A stretch of 64,000 nt of DNA, taken from positions 1,860,001-1,924,000 of the forward strand of contig NZ_OX336253.1 of the NCBI RefSeq assembly GCF_946902045.1, given 5' to 3'. Each line of letters starts with the position of its first letter. The stretch's first letter is position 1. The notes beneath the pieces are model-generated. The model saw only the letters and a list, made by a program, of their open reading frames with translations, did no database searches and was not told the DNA's origin. Positions 18,598 to 29,090 of this stretch are shown here, piece after piece. This stretch comes from Neisseria sp. Marseille-Q5346 (GTDB taxonomy: Bacteria; Pseudomonadota; Gammaproteobacteria; Burkholderiales; Neisseriaceae). The position numbers and the translations under genes were made by a program.

Positions 18598-19428
18598 ATG
18601 AACCGTTTGTATCCCCACCCGATTATCGCCCGTGAGGGCTGGCCGATTATCGGCGGCGGTTTGGCTTTGAGCCTGCTGGTGTCGATGTGTTGCGGCTGGT
18701 GGTCTTTGCCGTTTTGGGTGTTTACTGTATTTGCTTTGCAGTTTTTCCGCGACCCTGCGCGTGAGATTCCGCAAAATCCTGAAGCGGTGTTGAGCCCTGT
18801 TGACGGCCGTATCGTGGTGGTCGAGCGCGCACGCGACCCGTATCGTGATGTCGATGCTTTGAAAATCAGTATTTTTATGAACGTGTTCAACGTGCATTCG
18901 CAAAAATCGCCTGCCGATTGTACGGTAACGAAAGTGGTCTATAACAAAGGCAAATTCGTGAATGCGGATTTGGACAAAGCCAGCACGGAAAACGAACGTA
19001 ATGCGGTTTTGGCAACTACGGCTTCTGGTCGTGAAATTACTTTTGTTCAAGTGGCCGGTCTGGTGGCACGCCGTATTTTGTGCTACACCCAAGCAGGTGC
19101 GAAACTGTCTCGCGGCGAACGCTATGGCTTTATCCGCTTTGGTTCGCGCGTGGATATGTATCTGCCTGTCGATGCGCAGGCGCAAGTGGCGATTGGCGAT
19201 AAAGTTACCGGCGTTAGCACTGTATTGGCGCGTTTGCCGCTGACTGCGCCGCAAGCTGAATCTGATCCTAAAGCCGCAGCTCCACAAGCCACGCCAGTTT
19301 CACAAGCGACTCCGGCTTCTCAAGCTGCTCCGGTTGAAACCGTGGCAAACCAATCTACCGAACAGCAGCAAATCGAGGCAGCAGCGGCTAAAATTCAAGC
19401 GGCTGTGCAAGATGTGTTGAAAGATTAA
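18598..19428 (+). CDS. psd: Phosphatidylserine decarboxylase proenzyme
   Basis: Makes phosphatidylethanolamine from phosphatidylserine at the inner membrane. An N-terminal hydrophobic segment (about 18-45) anchors it. Self-cleavage is expected at Gly182-Ser183 in RFGSRVD, where Ser becomes the pyruvoyl group; FGS instead of LGST is normal for the short Psd type. Unusual is a roughly 60-residue Ala/Pro/Gln-rich tail with repeats such as [14 protein letters not shown]. An extended -10 (TATAAT, 18555-18560) lies upstream and AAGGATAAG precedes the ATG. Confidence 0.93.
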   Translation: MNRLYPHPIIAREGWPIIGGGLALSLLVSMCCGWWSLPFWVFTVFALQFFRDPAREIPQNPEAVLSPVDGRIVVVERARDPYRDVDALKISIFMNVFNVHSQKSPADCTVTKVVYNKGKFVNADLDKASTENERNAVLATTASGREITFVQVAGLVARRILCYTQAGAKLSRGERYGFIRFGSRVDMYLPVDAQAQVAIGDKVTGVSTVLARLPLTAPQAESDPKAAAPQATPVSQATPASQAAPVETVANQSTEQQQIEAAAAKIQAAVQDVLKD

Positions 19429-19459
19429 TAGTCAGTTTTAAATGATTGGCTAAAACAAG

Positions 19460-19497
19460 AAAAAGGTTTTCAGACGGCCGTCTGAAAACCTTTTTTG
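19460..19497. terminator. Perfect palindromic bidirectional terminator between psd and znuD
   Basis: A perfect 36-base palindrome (19460-19495) in which two uptake sequences share the central GGCC, flanked by AAAAAGG and CCTTTTT. It can stop both convergent genes. Confidence 0.88.
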
Positions 19498-19512
19498 TTT
19501 GCCTGTCCGATT

Positions 19513-21801
19513 TTAAAACTTCACGTTCACGCCGCCGGTAAAGCTGCGGCCCATTTGCGGCGTATCAGAGAGGAAGCTGCTGTGGGCGTAAACGGATTGG
19601 TTGAGCAGGTTGTCGGCTTTGACGTACCAATTCCACTCGCCATAGCGCGTATTGCGGCGGTAGTTTGCGCTGAGGTTGAGCATATGGTGTCCGGGTGTGC
19701 GCGTTTCGTAGCGGGCGAGTTTGTTTTGGGAGAACACGCGGTAGTAGTCCAAATTGGCATCGATACGGTCGGTCAGTGAGGCTTTCAGGTGGACGCCGAG
19801 GCGCGCAGCTGGAACGCGAGGCGCGTTTTGGTCGTCCTGTGCGATGAAAGGACGGTTACCGTAAGCATCTTCCCTGCCGGGTAGGGAAGGCAGGTTTTTC
19901 AGACGGCCTCGTACATAGTCGCCGGAAACGCCGATGCGGTAGCGCGGTGTCGGTTTGAAGTAGATTTCGCCTTCTGCGCCGTAGAAGTCGGCGCCGGATT
20001 GGTTGTAGCGCACGAGCTTCATTTCGCTGTCGTCTTCGATGGATTTGGGGCCGCGTCCATCGTTTAAGGTTTGGGCGTAGATATAGTTGCCGAAGCGGTT
20101 GCGGTAGAGTGCCAGATTGTATTGCCAGCGGTCGCCTTCGTAGCCCAGCGCGAGTTCGATATTGTTGGAACGCTCTTTGTTGAGGTGTTTGTTGCCGACT
20201 TCAAAAGTGTTGGTGGCGACGTGCTTGCCGTGTGCGTACAGCTCTTGCGTTGACGGCAGGCGTTCCTGATGGGAGGCGGTCAGGCTGAGTTTGTGTTGTG
20301 GCGTGAAATACCAGTTGCCCGAAAGAGCGAACGAGCGGGCGGTTTGGCGGTGCGCGCCGAGGTCGGGCAGGGGTTGGTTGTAGTAGTTTTCTCGATCAAT
20401 CAATGCTTTGTCGTACTGGATGGAGGCTTTTTGTTTTTCCACGCGTACGCCGCCTTCAAGCGTGAAGTTGTCCCAGTTTGCCTGTTCTACACCGAAAAAG
20501 CTGTAATGGCGCACATTGTTGTCAATCAACATCGGTTGTTGGACGGTTTCGGGAATGGCGGAAAGCGCGCTGGATTTTTGTCCCAAATATTGCACGCCCC
20601 AGCTGCCTTTCAGACGGCCTATGGGTTGGTGGCGCAACTCGATACGGGCGTTATGTGTTTTATTGTTGAAGAAGTTTTCTACTGCATCGCCTGCTTTTTC
20701 ATCGTGGTGGTAGTCGTTGCGGTTCAGATGTACGCGCAGGGCTTCAAAACCGGGGAATGGCTGTTTCCATTCGGCGCGGAGTTCGTAGCGTTTGTTGCGC
20801 AGGTCTATCCACGGTTTGCCGTTGTGGGCATGGGCGTGTGCATTATCGTCGTCGTGGAAGCCGCAGCTCAAGCCCGGATTGTCGTAATCGACGTCTTCTT
20901 CGGTCAATAAGTGCGGATAAAGCTGCAAATAGCGTTTGTTAATCAAACTTTTCTGCCAGATGATGTCGGCGTGGCAGTCGTCGTAGAGATGGCTGTGGGC
21001 AGGCAGGCCGTAGCGGTCGCGACGGTCGCTGTACGCTACGCCGAGAAAACCTTTATCCCCAACCCAAGACAGCCCGATGCTGCCTGTTTTTGAATCGGCA
21101 TGGCTGTCGGGCAGTCGTTTCAGACGGCCTTCTTCTTTTTGATAGCGCGGTACGGCGTAATCGCCCGATTTGCGGTACAAGCCTTCGGTATGCAGCACGA
21201 AGTTGTTGCCTAAACCGATATTGATGCCTGCGGATGTCAGTTTTTCCAAATTGCCGCTGCTCAAACGCAATCCGGCTTCGCCCGATACGCCGTTTTCAGG
21301 CATTTTTTCGGGGATTTTGCCATCGGCAACATCGACCAAACCGGCCACATTGCCTGAGCTGTACAAGAGCGTAACCGGGCCGCGCAGGATTTCGACCTGT
21401 TGCGACAAGGCGCTGTCCACCATCAAGGCATGGTCGGGCGAGAAATCCGCCATGTCGCCCGTTTCGCCGTGATGGTTCAACACTTTAATCCGTCTGCCTG
21501 TTTGACCGCGAATAACGGGAGCGGACGCGCCGCCGCCGTATTGCGAGGCATGAATGCCCGGTACGCCGTCTAAAGCATCGCCTAGGTTGACGGCTTTTTG
21601 GCGCAAGGTATCGCCGGAGATGATTTTGTCGGAGGCGGTCGAAGTGTGCAACAGCCCCGATGTGGCGCGCGGACGGCTTTTACCGACAACGGTAACCTCT
21701 TCCAAGTCCACCGACTGCTCGGTTTCATGCGCTTGGGAGAGGATGGGGGTGCTGATTAAAAGAATAGATAAAACAATGGGCTTGAGTGTGGTTTGTGTCA
21801 T
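19513..21801 (-). CDS. znuD: TonB-dependent outer-membrane zinc receptor
   Basis: Outer-membrane beta-barrel receptor, 762 residues, for zinc uptake powered by TonB-ExbBD. The signal peptide ends at about residue 24 (ILSQA). The TonB box region is DLEEVTVVG and the plug domain spans about 45-155. A His/Asp-rich loop (HDDDNAHAHAHNG) and HAD/HSH motifs fit zinc binding. The C-terminal strand ends GGVNVKF, with the terminal Phe needed for barrel assembly. A perfect Zur operator overlaps the promoter, so repression by zinc is expected. Three in-frame uptake sequences lie inside the gene. Confidence 0.93.
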   Translation of the reverse strand: MTQTTLKPIVLSILLISTPILSQAHETEQSVDLEEVTVVGKSRPRATSGLLHTSTASDKIISGDTLRQKAVNLGDALDGVPGIHASQYGGGASAPVIRGQTGRRIKVLNHHGETGDMADFSPDHALMVDSALSQQVEILRGPVTLLYSSGNVAGLVDVADGKIPEKMPENGVSGEAGLRLSSGNLEKLTSAGINIGLGNNFVLHTEGLYRKSGDYAVPRYQKEEGRLKRLPDSHADSKTGSIGLSWVGDKGFLGVAYSDRRDRYGLPAHSHLYDDCHADIIWQKSLINKRYLQLYPHLLTEEDVDYDNPGLSCGFHDDDNAHAHAHNGKPWIDLRNKRYELRAEWKQPFPGFEALRVHLNRNDYHHDEKAGDAVENFFNNKTHNARIELRHQPIGRLKGSWGVQYLGQKSSALSAIPETVQQPMLIDNNVRHYSFFGVEQANWDNFTLEGGVRVEKQKASIQYDKALIDRENYYNQPLPDLGAHRQTARSFALSGNWYFTPQHKLSLTASHQERLPSTQELYAHGKHVATNTFEVGNKHLNKERSNNIELALGYEGDRWQYNLALYRNRFGNYIYAQTLNDGRGPKSIEDDSEMKLVRYNQSGADFYGAEGEIYFKPTPRYRIGVSGDYVRGRLKNLPSLPGREDAYGNRPFIAQDDQNAPRVPAARLGVHLKASLTDRIDANLDYYRVFSQNKLARYETRTPGHHMLNLSANYRRNTRYGEWNWYVKADNLLNQSVYAHSSFLSDTPQMGRSFTGGVNVKF

Positions 21802-21829
21802 TTTAGTTTCTCATCATATTTTGAAAGGC

Positions 21830-21844
21830 TGTTATTATATAACA
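21830..21844 (-). promoter_or_regulatory. Zur operator overlapping the znuD -10 box
   Basis: TGTTATTATATAACA is a perfect dyad (TGTTAT, three bases, ATAACA) and matches the neisserial Zur consensus TGTTATDNHATAACA at every position. On the minus strand it contains TATAAT, 26-32 bases before the znuD start, so bound Zur would block RNA polymerase. Confidence 0.88.
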
Positions 21845-21876
21845 TTTCATCATGTATATGATAAGATTTTTGAGAA

Positions 21877-21918
21877 AAAGGCCGTCTGAAAACGAAGCGT
21901 GGTTTTCAGACGGCCTTT
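21877..21918. terminator. DUS-pair terminator between the cupin gene and znuD
   Basis: A 17-base stem (21877-21893 with 21902-21918) with an eight-base loop. It lies between the znuD promoter and the 3' end of the upstream cupin gene, insulating the two. Confidence 0.8.
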
Positions 21919-22018
21919 AGCTTGTATGTAGGTTTAAATGAAAACGGAACAATCTCTCTACTGCCTGGTTTGGGTAAGGCAGAAAGTTATGGCAGATTGT
22001 TTGCTTTCATTGAAAGCA

Positions 22019-22501
22019 TTACTTGGTTTCGGCGGCTTTAGCGCCAGCGGTCTCGGCAATCAGATCAAGGAATACTAACGGCTTTTTGCCGATATTTTTG
22101 AGTGCGTGGGACTGGCCGGGGCGGGCGATGGTAATGTCTCCGGCACCGACTTCGGTTTGTTTGCCTTCGCTATCGGTAAACAGTCCTTTGCCGGATACGA
22201 TGATGTAAACGTCTTCATTGCCGGTATGTTTGTGTTGGCCGATGGAAGCGCCTGGCGGTAATGTGAGCCAGCCGATTTCTTTGAATGCGTCTTGGTCGGC
22301 GGTTTGATGGCGCGTGAAGGCAAAGTTGCCGAGCAATGGGCCTTGGCCTCCGGCTGCGTTTTCGCGGTTCCATTCAGCTAAGTCGGCTTTTTTGTACACT
22401 TGGATGCTGCGGTCGGTGGGGGTGGTTTGTTCGGCAGCTTGGGCGCTTATGGATGTGCCGAGCAGAAGGGCGACAGATAATGCGGCAAATAGTGGTTTCA
22501 T
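22019..22501 (-). CDS. Exported cupin-domain protein, 160 aa
   Basis: A signal peptide of about 22 residues (cleavage near AQA-AEQ) directs export to the periplasm. The mature protein has a single cupin barrel: motif 1 GQHKHTGNEDVYIIVSGKG provides His, His and Glu metal ligands, and motif 2 PGQSHALKN supplies another His. A metal ion is therefore likely; the substrate is unknown. CGGAGA lies upstream of the ATG. It stands between pepA and znuD on the same strand but is separated from znuD by a terminator. Confidence 0.82.
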   Translation of the reverse strand: MKPLFAALSVALLLGTSISAQAAEQTTPTDRSIQVYKKADLAEWNRENAAGGQGPLLGNFAFTRHQTADQDAFKEIGWLTLPPGASIGQHKHTGNEDVYIIVSGKGLFTDSEGKQTEVGAGDITIARPGQSHALKNIGKKPLVFLDLIAETAGAKAAETK

Positions 22502-22556
22502 GGTGGTTCTCCGTTTGTCAGGTTGAGTCAGATAATGCGGATTCCGTTTTCAGACG

Positions 22557-22589
22557 GCCTGCAGGGTTGAAATGTGTAACCCTGCAGGC
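22557..22589 (-). terminator. Terminator after pepA fused to a DUS
   Basis: Perfect 12-base arms, GCCTGCAGGGTT (22557-22568) and AACCCTGCAGGC (22578-22589), with a nine-base loop. The GGC of one arm is part of an uptake sequence. Confidence 0.7.
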
Positions 22590-22601
22590 TTCCCCCAAGT
22601 T

Positions 22602-24168
<1,567 letters not shown>

Positions 24169-25284
24169 ATGATTTACCAAAGAAACTTTATTAAAGAACT
24201 TTCCTTTACCGCCGTCGGCATCTTTGTCGTCCTCTTGGCGGTATTGGTGTCCACGCAGGCCATCAACCTGCTTGGCCGCGCAGCCGACGGGCGTGTCGCC
24301 ATCGATGCCGTGCTGGCCTTGGTCGGCTTCTGGGTAATCGGCATGACCCCGCTTTTGCTGGTGTTGACCGCATTTATCAGTACGTTGACCGTATTGACCC
24401 GTTACTGGCGCGACAGCGAGATGTCGGTCTGGCTTTCCTGCGGATTGGCATTGAAACAATGGATACGCCCGGTCATGCAGTTTGCCGTGCCGTTTGCCAT
24501 TTTGATTGCCGTCATGCAGCTTTGGGTAATGCCGTGGGCAGAGTTGCGCAGCCGCGAATATGCCGAAATCTTGAAGCAGAAGCAGGAATTGTCTTTGGTG
24601 GAAGCCGGCGAGTTCAATAGCCTGGGCAAGCGCAACGGTAGGGTTTATTTTGTCGAAACCTTCGATACCGAATCCGGCATCATGAAAAACCTCTTCCTAC
24701 GCGAACAGGACAAAAACGGCAACGACAACATCGTTTTTGCCAAAGAGGGCAATTTTTCGCTGACCGACAACAAACGTACGCTTGAATTGCGCGACGGCTA
24801 CCGTTATAGCGGTACGCCCGGCAAAGCCGATTACAACCGCGTTTCTTTCCAACATCTCAGCCTGATTATCAGCACCACGCCCAAACTCATCGACCCTGTT
24901 TCACACCGCCGAACCATTCCGACCGCCCAACTGATTGGCAGCAGCAATCCCCAACACCAAGCGGAATTGATGTGGCGTATTTCCTTGACCGTCAGCGTTT
25001 TGCTGTTGTGCCTGCTTGCCGTGCCGCTTTCCTATTTCAATCCGCGCAGCGGCCATACCTATAATATCCTGATTGCCATCGGTTTGTTTTTAGTTTACCA
25101 AAACGGACTGACCTTCCTGCGCAATGCTGTGGAAGACGGCAAAATCCATTTCTGGCTCGGACTGCTGCCTATGCACATCATCATGCTTATGATTGCCGTC
25201 GTCCTGCTGCGTGTGCGCAGTATGCCCAGCCAACCCTTCTGGCAGGCGGTTGCCAAAAGTCTGACATTGAAAGGCGGAAAATGA
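24169..25284 (+). CDS. lptF: LPS export permease LptF
   Basis: One of two membrane subunits of the LptB2FG ABC transporter, which extracts lipooligosaccharide from the inner membrane. 371 residues. The N terminus MIYQRNFIKELSFTAVGIFV is typical. The pattern is three transmembrane helices, a large periplasmic jellyroll domain (about 125-265) and three more helices. The stop overlaps the lptG start (ATGA), consistent with equal production of the two partners. Confidence 0.93.
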   Translation: MIYQRNFIKELSFTAVGIFVVLLAVLVSTQAINLLGRAADGRVAIDAVLALVGFWVIGMTPLLLVLTAFISTLTVLTRYWRDSEMSVWLSCGLALKQWIRPVMQFAVPFAILIAVMQLWVMPWAELRSREYAEILKQKQELSLVEAGEFNSLGKRNGRVYFVETFDTESGIMKNLFLREQDKNGNDNIVFAKEGNFSLTDNKRTLELRDGYRYSGTPGKADYNRVSFQHLSLIISTTPKLIDPVSHRRTIPTAQLIGSSNPQHQAELMWRISLTVSVLLLCLLAVPLSYFNPRSGHTYNILIAIGLFLVYQNGLTFLRNAVEDGKIHFWLGLLPMHIIMLMIAVVLLRVRSMPSQPFWQAVAKSLTLKGGK

Positions 25285-26351
25285 ACCTGATTTCACGTTA
25301 CATCATCCGTCAAATGGCGGTTATGGCGGTTTACGCCCTCCTTGCCTTCCTCGCTTTGTACAGCTTTTTTGAAATCATCAACGAAGTCGGCGATCTTGGA
25401 AAAGGCAGCTATAACGGCGCAAAATTGGGGCAGTATGTTTTAATGCAGATGCCTGCGCGCGCATATGAACTGATGCCGCTTGCCGTTTTGATCGGCGGCC
25501 TAATTTCTCTCAGCCAACTGGCTTCCGGCAGCGAGCTGACCGTTATCAAAGCCAGCGGCATGAGCACCAAAAAGCTGCTGTTGATTCTGTCGCAATTTGG
25601 ACTGATTTTCGCCATTGCCACCGTCGCACTTGGCGAATGGGTTGCCCCCACGCTGAGCCAAAAAGCCGAAAACATCAAAGCCGCCGCCATCAACGGCAAA
25701 ATCAGTACCGGCAATACCGGCCTTTGGCTGAAAGAAAAAAACAGCATTATCAACGTGCGCGAAATGTTGCCCGACCATACGCTTTTGGGCATCAAAATTT
25801 GGCAGCGCAACGATAAAAACGAACTGACTCAAGCCGCGGAAGCCGAATCAGCCGTTTTGAATCCAGACGGTAGCTGGCAGCTGAAAAATATCCGCCGTAG
25901 CATATTGGGCGAAGATAAAGTCGAGGTCTCTACTGCGGCTGAAGAAAACTGGCCGATTTCTGTCAAACGCAACCTGCTGGACGTATTGCTCGTCAAGCCC
26001 GACCAAATGTCTGTCGGCGAATTGACCACCTACATCGACCATCTGGAAAAAAACAACCAAAATACCCAAGTCTATGCCATCGCATGGTGGCGCAAGCTGG
26101 TGTATCCCGTTGCTGCATGGGTGATGGCGCTTGTTGCCTTCGCCTTTACGCCGCAAACCACGCGCCACGGCAATATGGGCTTGAAACTTTTCGGCGGTAT
26201 CTGCCTCGGTTTGCTGTTCCACTTTGCCGGACGGCTCTTCGGCTTTACCAGCCAATTGTACGGCGTGCCACCGTTTTTGGCAGGCGCATTGCCGACGGTT
26301 TTGTTTGCACTGTTGGCGGTGTATCTGATACGCCGTCAGGAAAAAAGATAA
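25281..26351 (+). CDS. lptG: LPS export permease LptG
   Basis: Partner of LptF, 356 residues, with the same fold: three N-terminal helices, a periplasmic beta-jellyroll (about 120-260) and three C-terminal helices. The start MNLISRYIIRQMAVM and the coupling-helix region LISLSQLASGSELTVIKASG are characteristic. It overlaps lptF by four bases and ends at a DUS terminator. Confidence 0.93.
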   Translation: MNLISRYIIRQMAVMAVYALLAFLALYSFFEIINEVGDLGKGSYNGAKLGQYVLMQMPARAYELMPLAVLIGGLISLSQLASGSELTVIKASGMSTKKLLLILSQFGLIFAIATVALGEWVAPTLSQKAENIKAAAINGKISTGNTGLWLKEKNSIINVREMLPDHTLLGIKIWQRNDKNELTQAAEAESAVLNPDGSWQLKNIRRSILGEDKVEVSTAAEENWPISVKRNLLDVLLVKPDQMSVGELTTYIDHLEKNNQNTQVYAIAWWRKLVYPVAAWVMALVAFAFTPQTTRHGNMGLKLFGGICLGLLFHFAGRLFGFTSQLYGVPPFLAGALPTVLFALLAVYLIRRQEKR

Positions 26352-26364
26352 GGCAAAATAAACT

Positions 26365-26400
26365 TCAGGCCGTCTGAAAGGCAATCTTCAGACGGCCTGA
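26365..26400 (+). terminator. DUS-pair terminator after lptG
   Basis: A 14-base stem (26365-26378 with 26387-26400) and an eight-base loop. The following bases are only partly T-rich. Confidence 0.7.
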
Positions 26401-26470
26401 GTATTTTGTGTGCAAAAAACAAAATGCTAAAGTAAAATAATATCTTTCCAAACTAATGCGGCTATTGAAA

Positions 26471-27691
26471 ATGTCCCAAACCATCTGCTTGAATATGATT
26501 GTCAAAAACGAAGCGGCAATCATCGAAGAAACACTGGCCAACATCACCGACCACATCAAACTTGACTACTATGTCATCAGCGACACCGGCTCGACCGATG
26601 ATACCGCCGGCGTGATCCGCCGCTTTTTCGATGCGAAGGGCATCGCAGGCGAGATTCATCATGATGGTTGGCAAAATTTTGCATACAACCGCAATCAAGC
26701 GTTGAAACACGCAAAAGGCAAAACCGATTACGTGTTGATTTTTGATGCGGACGACCGCTTTGAAGGCAAATTGGAATTGCCCGAGTTGACCGCCGACCGT
26801 TACCGCCTCCGCATGAGAAATGCCATGGGCAGCGTGGTTTATTACCGACCACTGCTGTTGCGCAATGACGGTACATTCTACTGGCGCGGCGTGTTGCACG
26901 AGTTTATCGAAACCGACAAACAAGATACCAGCGAAGCCACGCTTCATGGCGACTATACAGTCCTCAGCGGCCGTTTCGGCGCACGCAGCAATATGGCGAA
27001 CAAATACCTGCTTGATGCCGTTTCCTTGGAAAAAGCGTTTTACAGCCCTGAAGATGAAGATCTGAAACCGCGTTACGCCTTTTATGCGGCACGTTCTTAT
27101 TGGGATTCTGATATGCCCGAGCGTGCGAGCGAATGGTTTAAAAAACGCATCGAGTTGGGCGGTTGGATCGAGGAAGTGACGGTTTCTTACCAACAGCTGG
27201 GCGAGTGCTACAAATTAATGGGCAAACGCGATGAAGCCTTGGCGACTTGGTTGGCAGGCTACGATTACAACCCGCGCCGTGCCGAGTGTCTCTACCTTGC
27301 GCAAACCATGCTGCGTCAGGAAGGAAAATACCGTATTTCCCATGCAATCGGCCTGATGGCGAAACGTATCCCGTTCCCGAAAGACGATATTCTTTTTGTC
27401 CAAAGCAATGTTTATCAGTTGGACATCGACTATGAATTGTCGGTTACCGCCTATGCGGCCGGCGATTTGCGCCAAGGCTATGAGTCTTGCCGCCACTTGC
27501 TCTTGCTGAATGTACGCGAGGCATTGACCACGGTGACTATGCAAAATATGTGGCTCTACCGCGAACACGCGCAAACAGAAACGCGTGAAGTGTTGGAGCA
27601 ACTGGTGGCCGTCATGCAGCCTTATGCCGAGCAGGGCGGACGTTTGGCGGAAGTGACCGAATATTTTGCCGATATTTTGAAAAACCGTTAA
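26471..27691 (+). CDS. Glycosyltransferase family 2 protein with helical repeat tail
   Basis: About 406 residues. The N-terminal third is a GT-A fold: LNMIVKNEA start motif, SDTGSTDDT nucleotide-sugar region and a metal-binding DADD motif (IFDADDRFEG). The C-terminal two-thirds is helical with TPR-like spacing (AFYAARSYWDSDMPERASEW, YKLMGKRDEALATW). Such GT2-TPR proteins glycosylate surface or peptide acceptors in other bacteria; the acceptor here is unknown. ATG 26471 is preferred to 26456, though neither has a strong ribosome site. Confidence 0.78.
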   Translation: MSQTICLNMIVKNEAAIIEETLANITDHIKLDYYVISDTGSTDDTAGVIRRFFDAKGIAGEIHHDGWQNFAYNRNQALKHAKGKTDYVLIFDADDRFEGKLELPELTADRYRLRMRNAMGSVVYYRPLLLRNDGTFYWRGVLHEFIETDKQDTSEATLHGDYTVLSGRFGARSNMANKYLLDAVSLEKAFYSPEDEDLKPRYAFYAARSYWDSDMPERASEWFKKRIELGGWIEEVTVSYQQLGECYKLMGKRDEALATWLAGYDYNPRRAECLYLAQTMLRQEGKYRISHAIGLMAKRIPFPKDDILFVQSNVYQLDIDYELSVTAYAAGDLRQGYESCRHLLLLNVREALTTVTMQNMWLYREHAQTETREVLEQLVAVMQPYAEQGGRLAEVTEYFADILKNR

Positions 27692-27735
27692 TCAGCACTT
27701 TGCCCCGGCCATAAGGCCGTCTGAAAGGAAATTTT

Positions 27736-28896
27736 TTGAGCAAGCGCAATCTGTTTTCCGTCGATAAATCTTTGGAAAAGCCCGAACGCGTCCTCTTGGT
27801 CGGTGTGATGCTGACGGCGGACTATTCCGGTGCAAACGAAACGCGTGAGCGCGGCTTTCAGACGGCTTTGATCGAAGCGGCAGAATTGGTGGGTGCGGCC
27901 GGCGGTGATTTGGTTTCTATCGAAACTTCACGCCGCGATAAACCGCATCCGGCTTTGTTTGTCGGTACGGGCAAGGCGGAAGAGTTGGCGGCAGTGGTCA
28001 AGCAGCATGATGTCGGGCTGGTCGTGTTCAACCACGAACTCACGCCGACACAAGAGCGTAATCTGGAAAAAGAGCTTCAATGCCGCGTCCTCGACAGAGT
28101 GGGTTTAATTTTGGCGATTTTTGCCAAACGCGCCCAGTCGCAGGAAGGTAAGTTGCAGGTGGAGCTGGCTCAGTTGAATCACTTGAGCGGACGGCTGGTG
28201 CGCGGTTATGGGCATTTGCAAAGTCAGAAGGGTGGTATCGGCTTGAAAGGGCCGGGTGAAACCCAGTTGGAAACCGACCGCCGTTTAATCGGACAGAAAA
28301 TCACGGCATTGAAAAAACAGCTTGCCGATGTCCGCAAGCAACGCGCCACACGCCGCAAATCGCGCATGAGCGGCCGTCTGAAAACCTTTGCCATTGTCGG
28401 CTATACCAATGCCGGAAAATCCAGCCTGTTCAACCGCTTGACCAAAGCGGACGTATTGGCGAAAGACCAGTTGTTCGCCACTTTGGATACTACTGCGCGA
28501 CGGCTTTTCCTGTCGCATGAGGCAAGCGTGATTTTGACCGATACCGTCGGCTTTGTCCGCGATTTGCCGCACAAGCTGGTATCGGCGTTTTCCGCTACCT
28601 TGGAAGAGACGACGATGGCGGATGTGCTACTGCACGTCGTTGATGCCTCCAATCCCGATTTTGAACGGCAGATGGACGATGTCAACGAAGTCTTGGAAGA
28701 AATCGGCGCACATGAAATTCCGCAATTGGTGGTGTACAACAAAATCGATTTGCTGCCGTCGGGTATGCGTGAAGCAGGCATTTTGCGCGACAATTCCGGG
28801 CATGCCGTCGGCGTGAATGTTTCCGTTGCTGAAAGTTTGGGTTTGGACAGTTTGCGCGAAGCGATGATTGAATTGGCCGTACAGCCAAGTGCTTGA
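27736..28896 (+). CDS. hflX: GTPase HflX
   Basis: Ribosome-associated GTPase that splits stalled or heat-damaged ribosomes. 386 residues, starting with TTG behind AAAGGAA. The N-terminal HflX domain has the GTGKAEEL nucleotide-binding motif and the helical GPGETQLETDRR segment. The G domain has GYTNAGKSS (G1), DTVGF (G3) and NKID (G4). Two uptake sequences lie inside the frame. It ends with a DUS terminator. Confidence 0.93.
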   Translation: MSKRNLFSVDKSLEKPERVLLVGVMLTADYSGANETRERGFQTALIEAAELVGAAGGDLVSIETSRRDKPHPALFVGTGKAEELAAVVKQHDVGLVVFNHELTPTQERNLEKELQCRVLDRVGLILAIFAKRAQSQEGKLQVELAQLNHLSGRLVRGYGHLQSQKGGIGLKGPGETQLETDRRLIGQKITALKKQLADVRKQRATRRKSRMSGRLKTFAIVGYTNAGKSSLFNRLTKADVLAKDQLFATLDTTARRLFLSHEASVILTDTVGFVRDLPHKLVSAFSATLEETTMADVLLHVVDASNPDFERQMDDVNEVLEEIGAHEIPQLVVYNKIDLLPSGMREAGILRDNSGHAVGVNVSVAESLGLDSLREAMIELAVQPSA

Positions 28897-28912
28897 TGGT
28901 ATGGAATGAAAC

Positions 28913-28942
28913 AAGGCCGTCTGAATGTTCAGACGGCCTTAC
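28913..28942. terminator. DUS-pair terminator between hflX and the 41-aa ORF
   Basis: A 13-base stem (28913-28925 with 28928-28940) with a two-base loop, placed between convergent genes. There is no T run on the + side. Confidence 0.65.
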
Positions 28943-28964
28943 CGTAAAATTCTAAATCTGAGGA

Positions 28965-29090
28965 TTATGCCGACAGAGGGCTTTTCTTTTTGAACACGTT
29001 TTCGTAAAGCATCCAAGCGGCGAGGCTCAGGTATACGGTGCTGGACAAAATGCCGATAACGGCGAAGATAGGCATAAGGCGATCAATCAT
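28965..29090 (-). CDS. Predicted 41-residue single-span membrane protein
   Basis: Translation from ATG at 29088-29090 to TAA at 28965-28967 gives MIDRLMPIFAVIGILSSTVY, then a few more hydrophobic residues and the basic tail YENVFKKKSPLSA. It has one transmembrane segment (about residues 7-28), short N-out-like and positive C-in sides, and no recognised family. A purine-rich stretch upstream is weak as a ribosome site. It is divergent from the copper ATPase ccoI. Small subunits of oxidases and transporters have this shape, but no such role is shown. Confidence 0.5.
   Translation of the reverse strand: MIDRLMPIFAVIGILSSTVYLSLAAWMLYENVFKKKSPLSA

Noticed and set aside
18598..19428. Psd as inactive because LGST is replaced by FGS
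   Set aside because: The short-type decarboxylases use a GS cleavage pair in this context; Gly182-Ser183 is intact.
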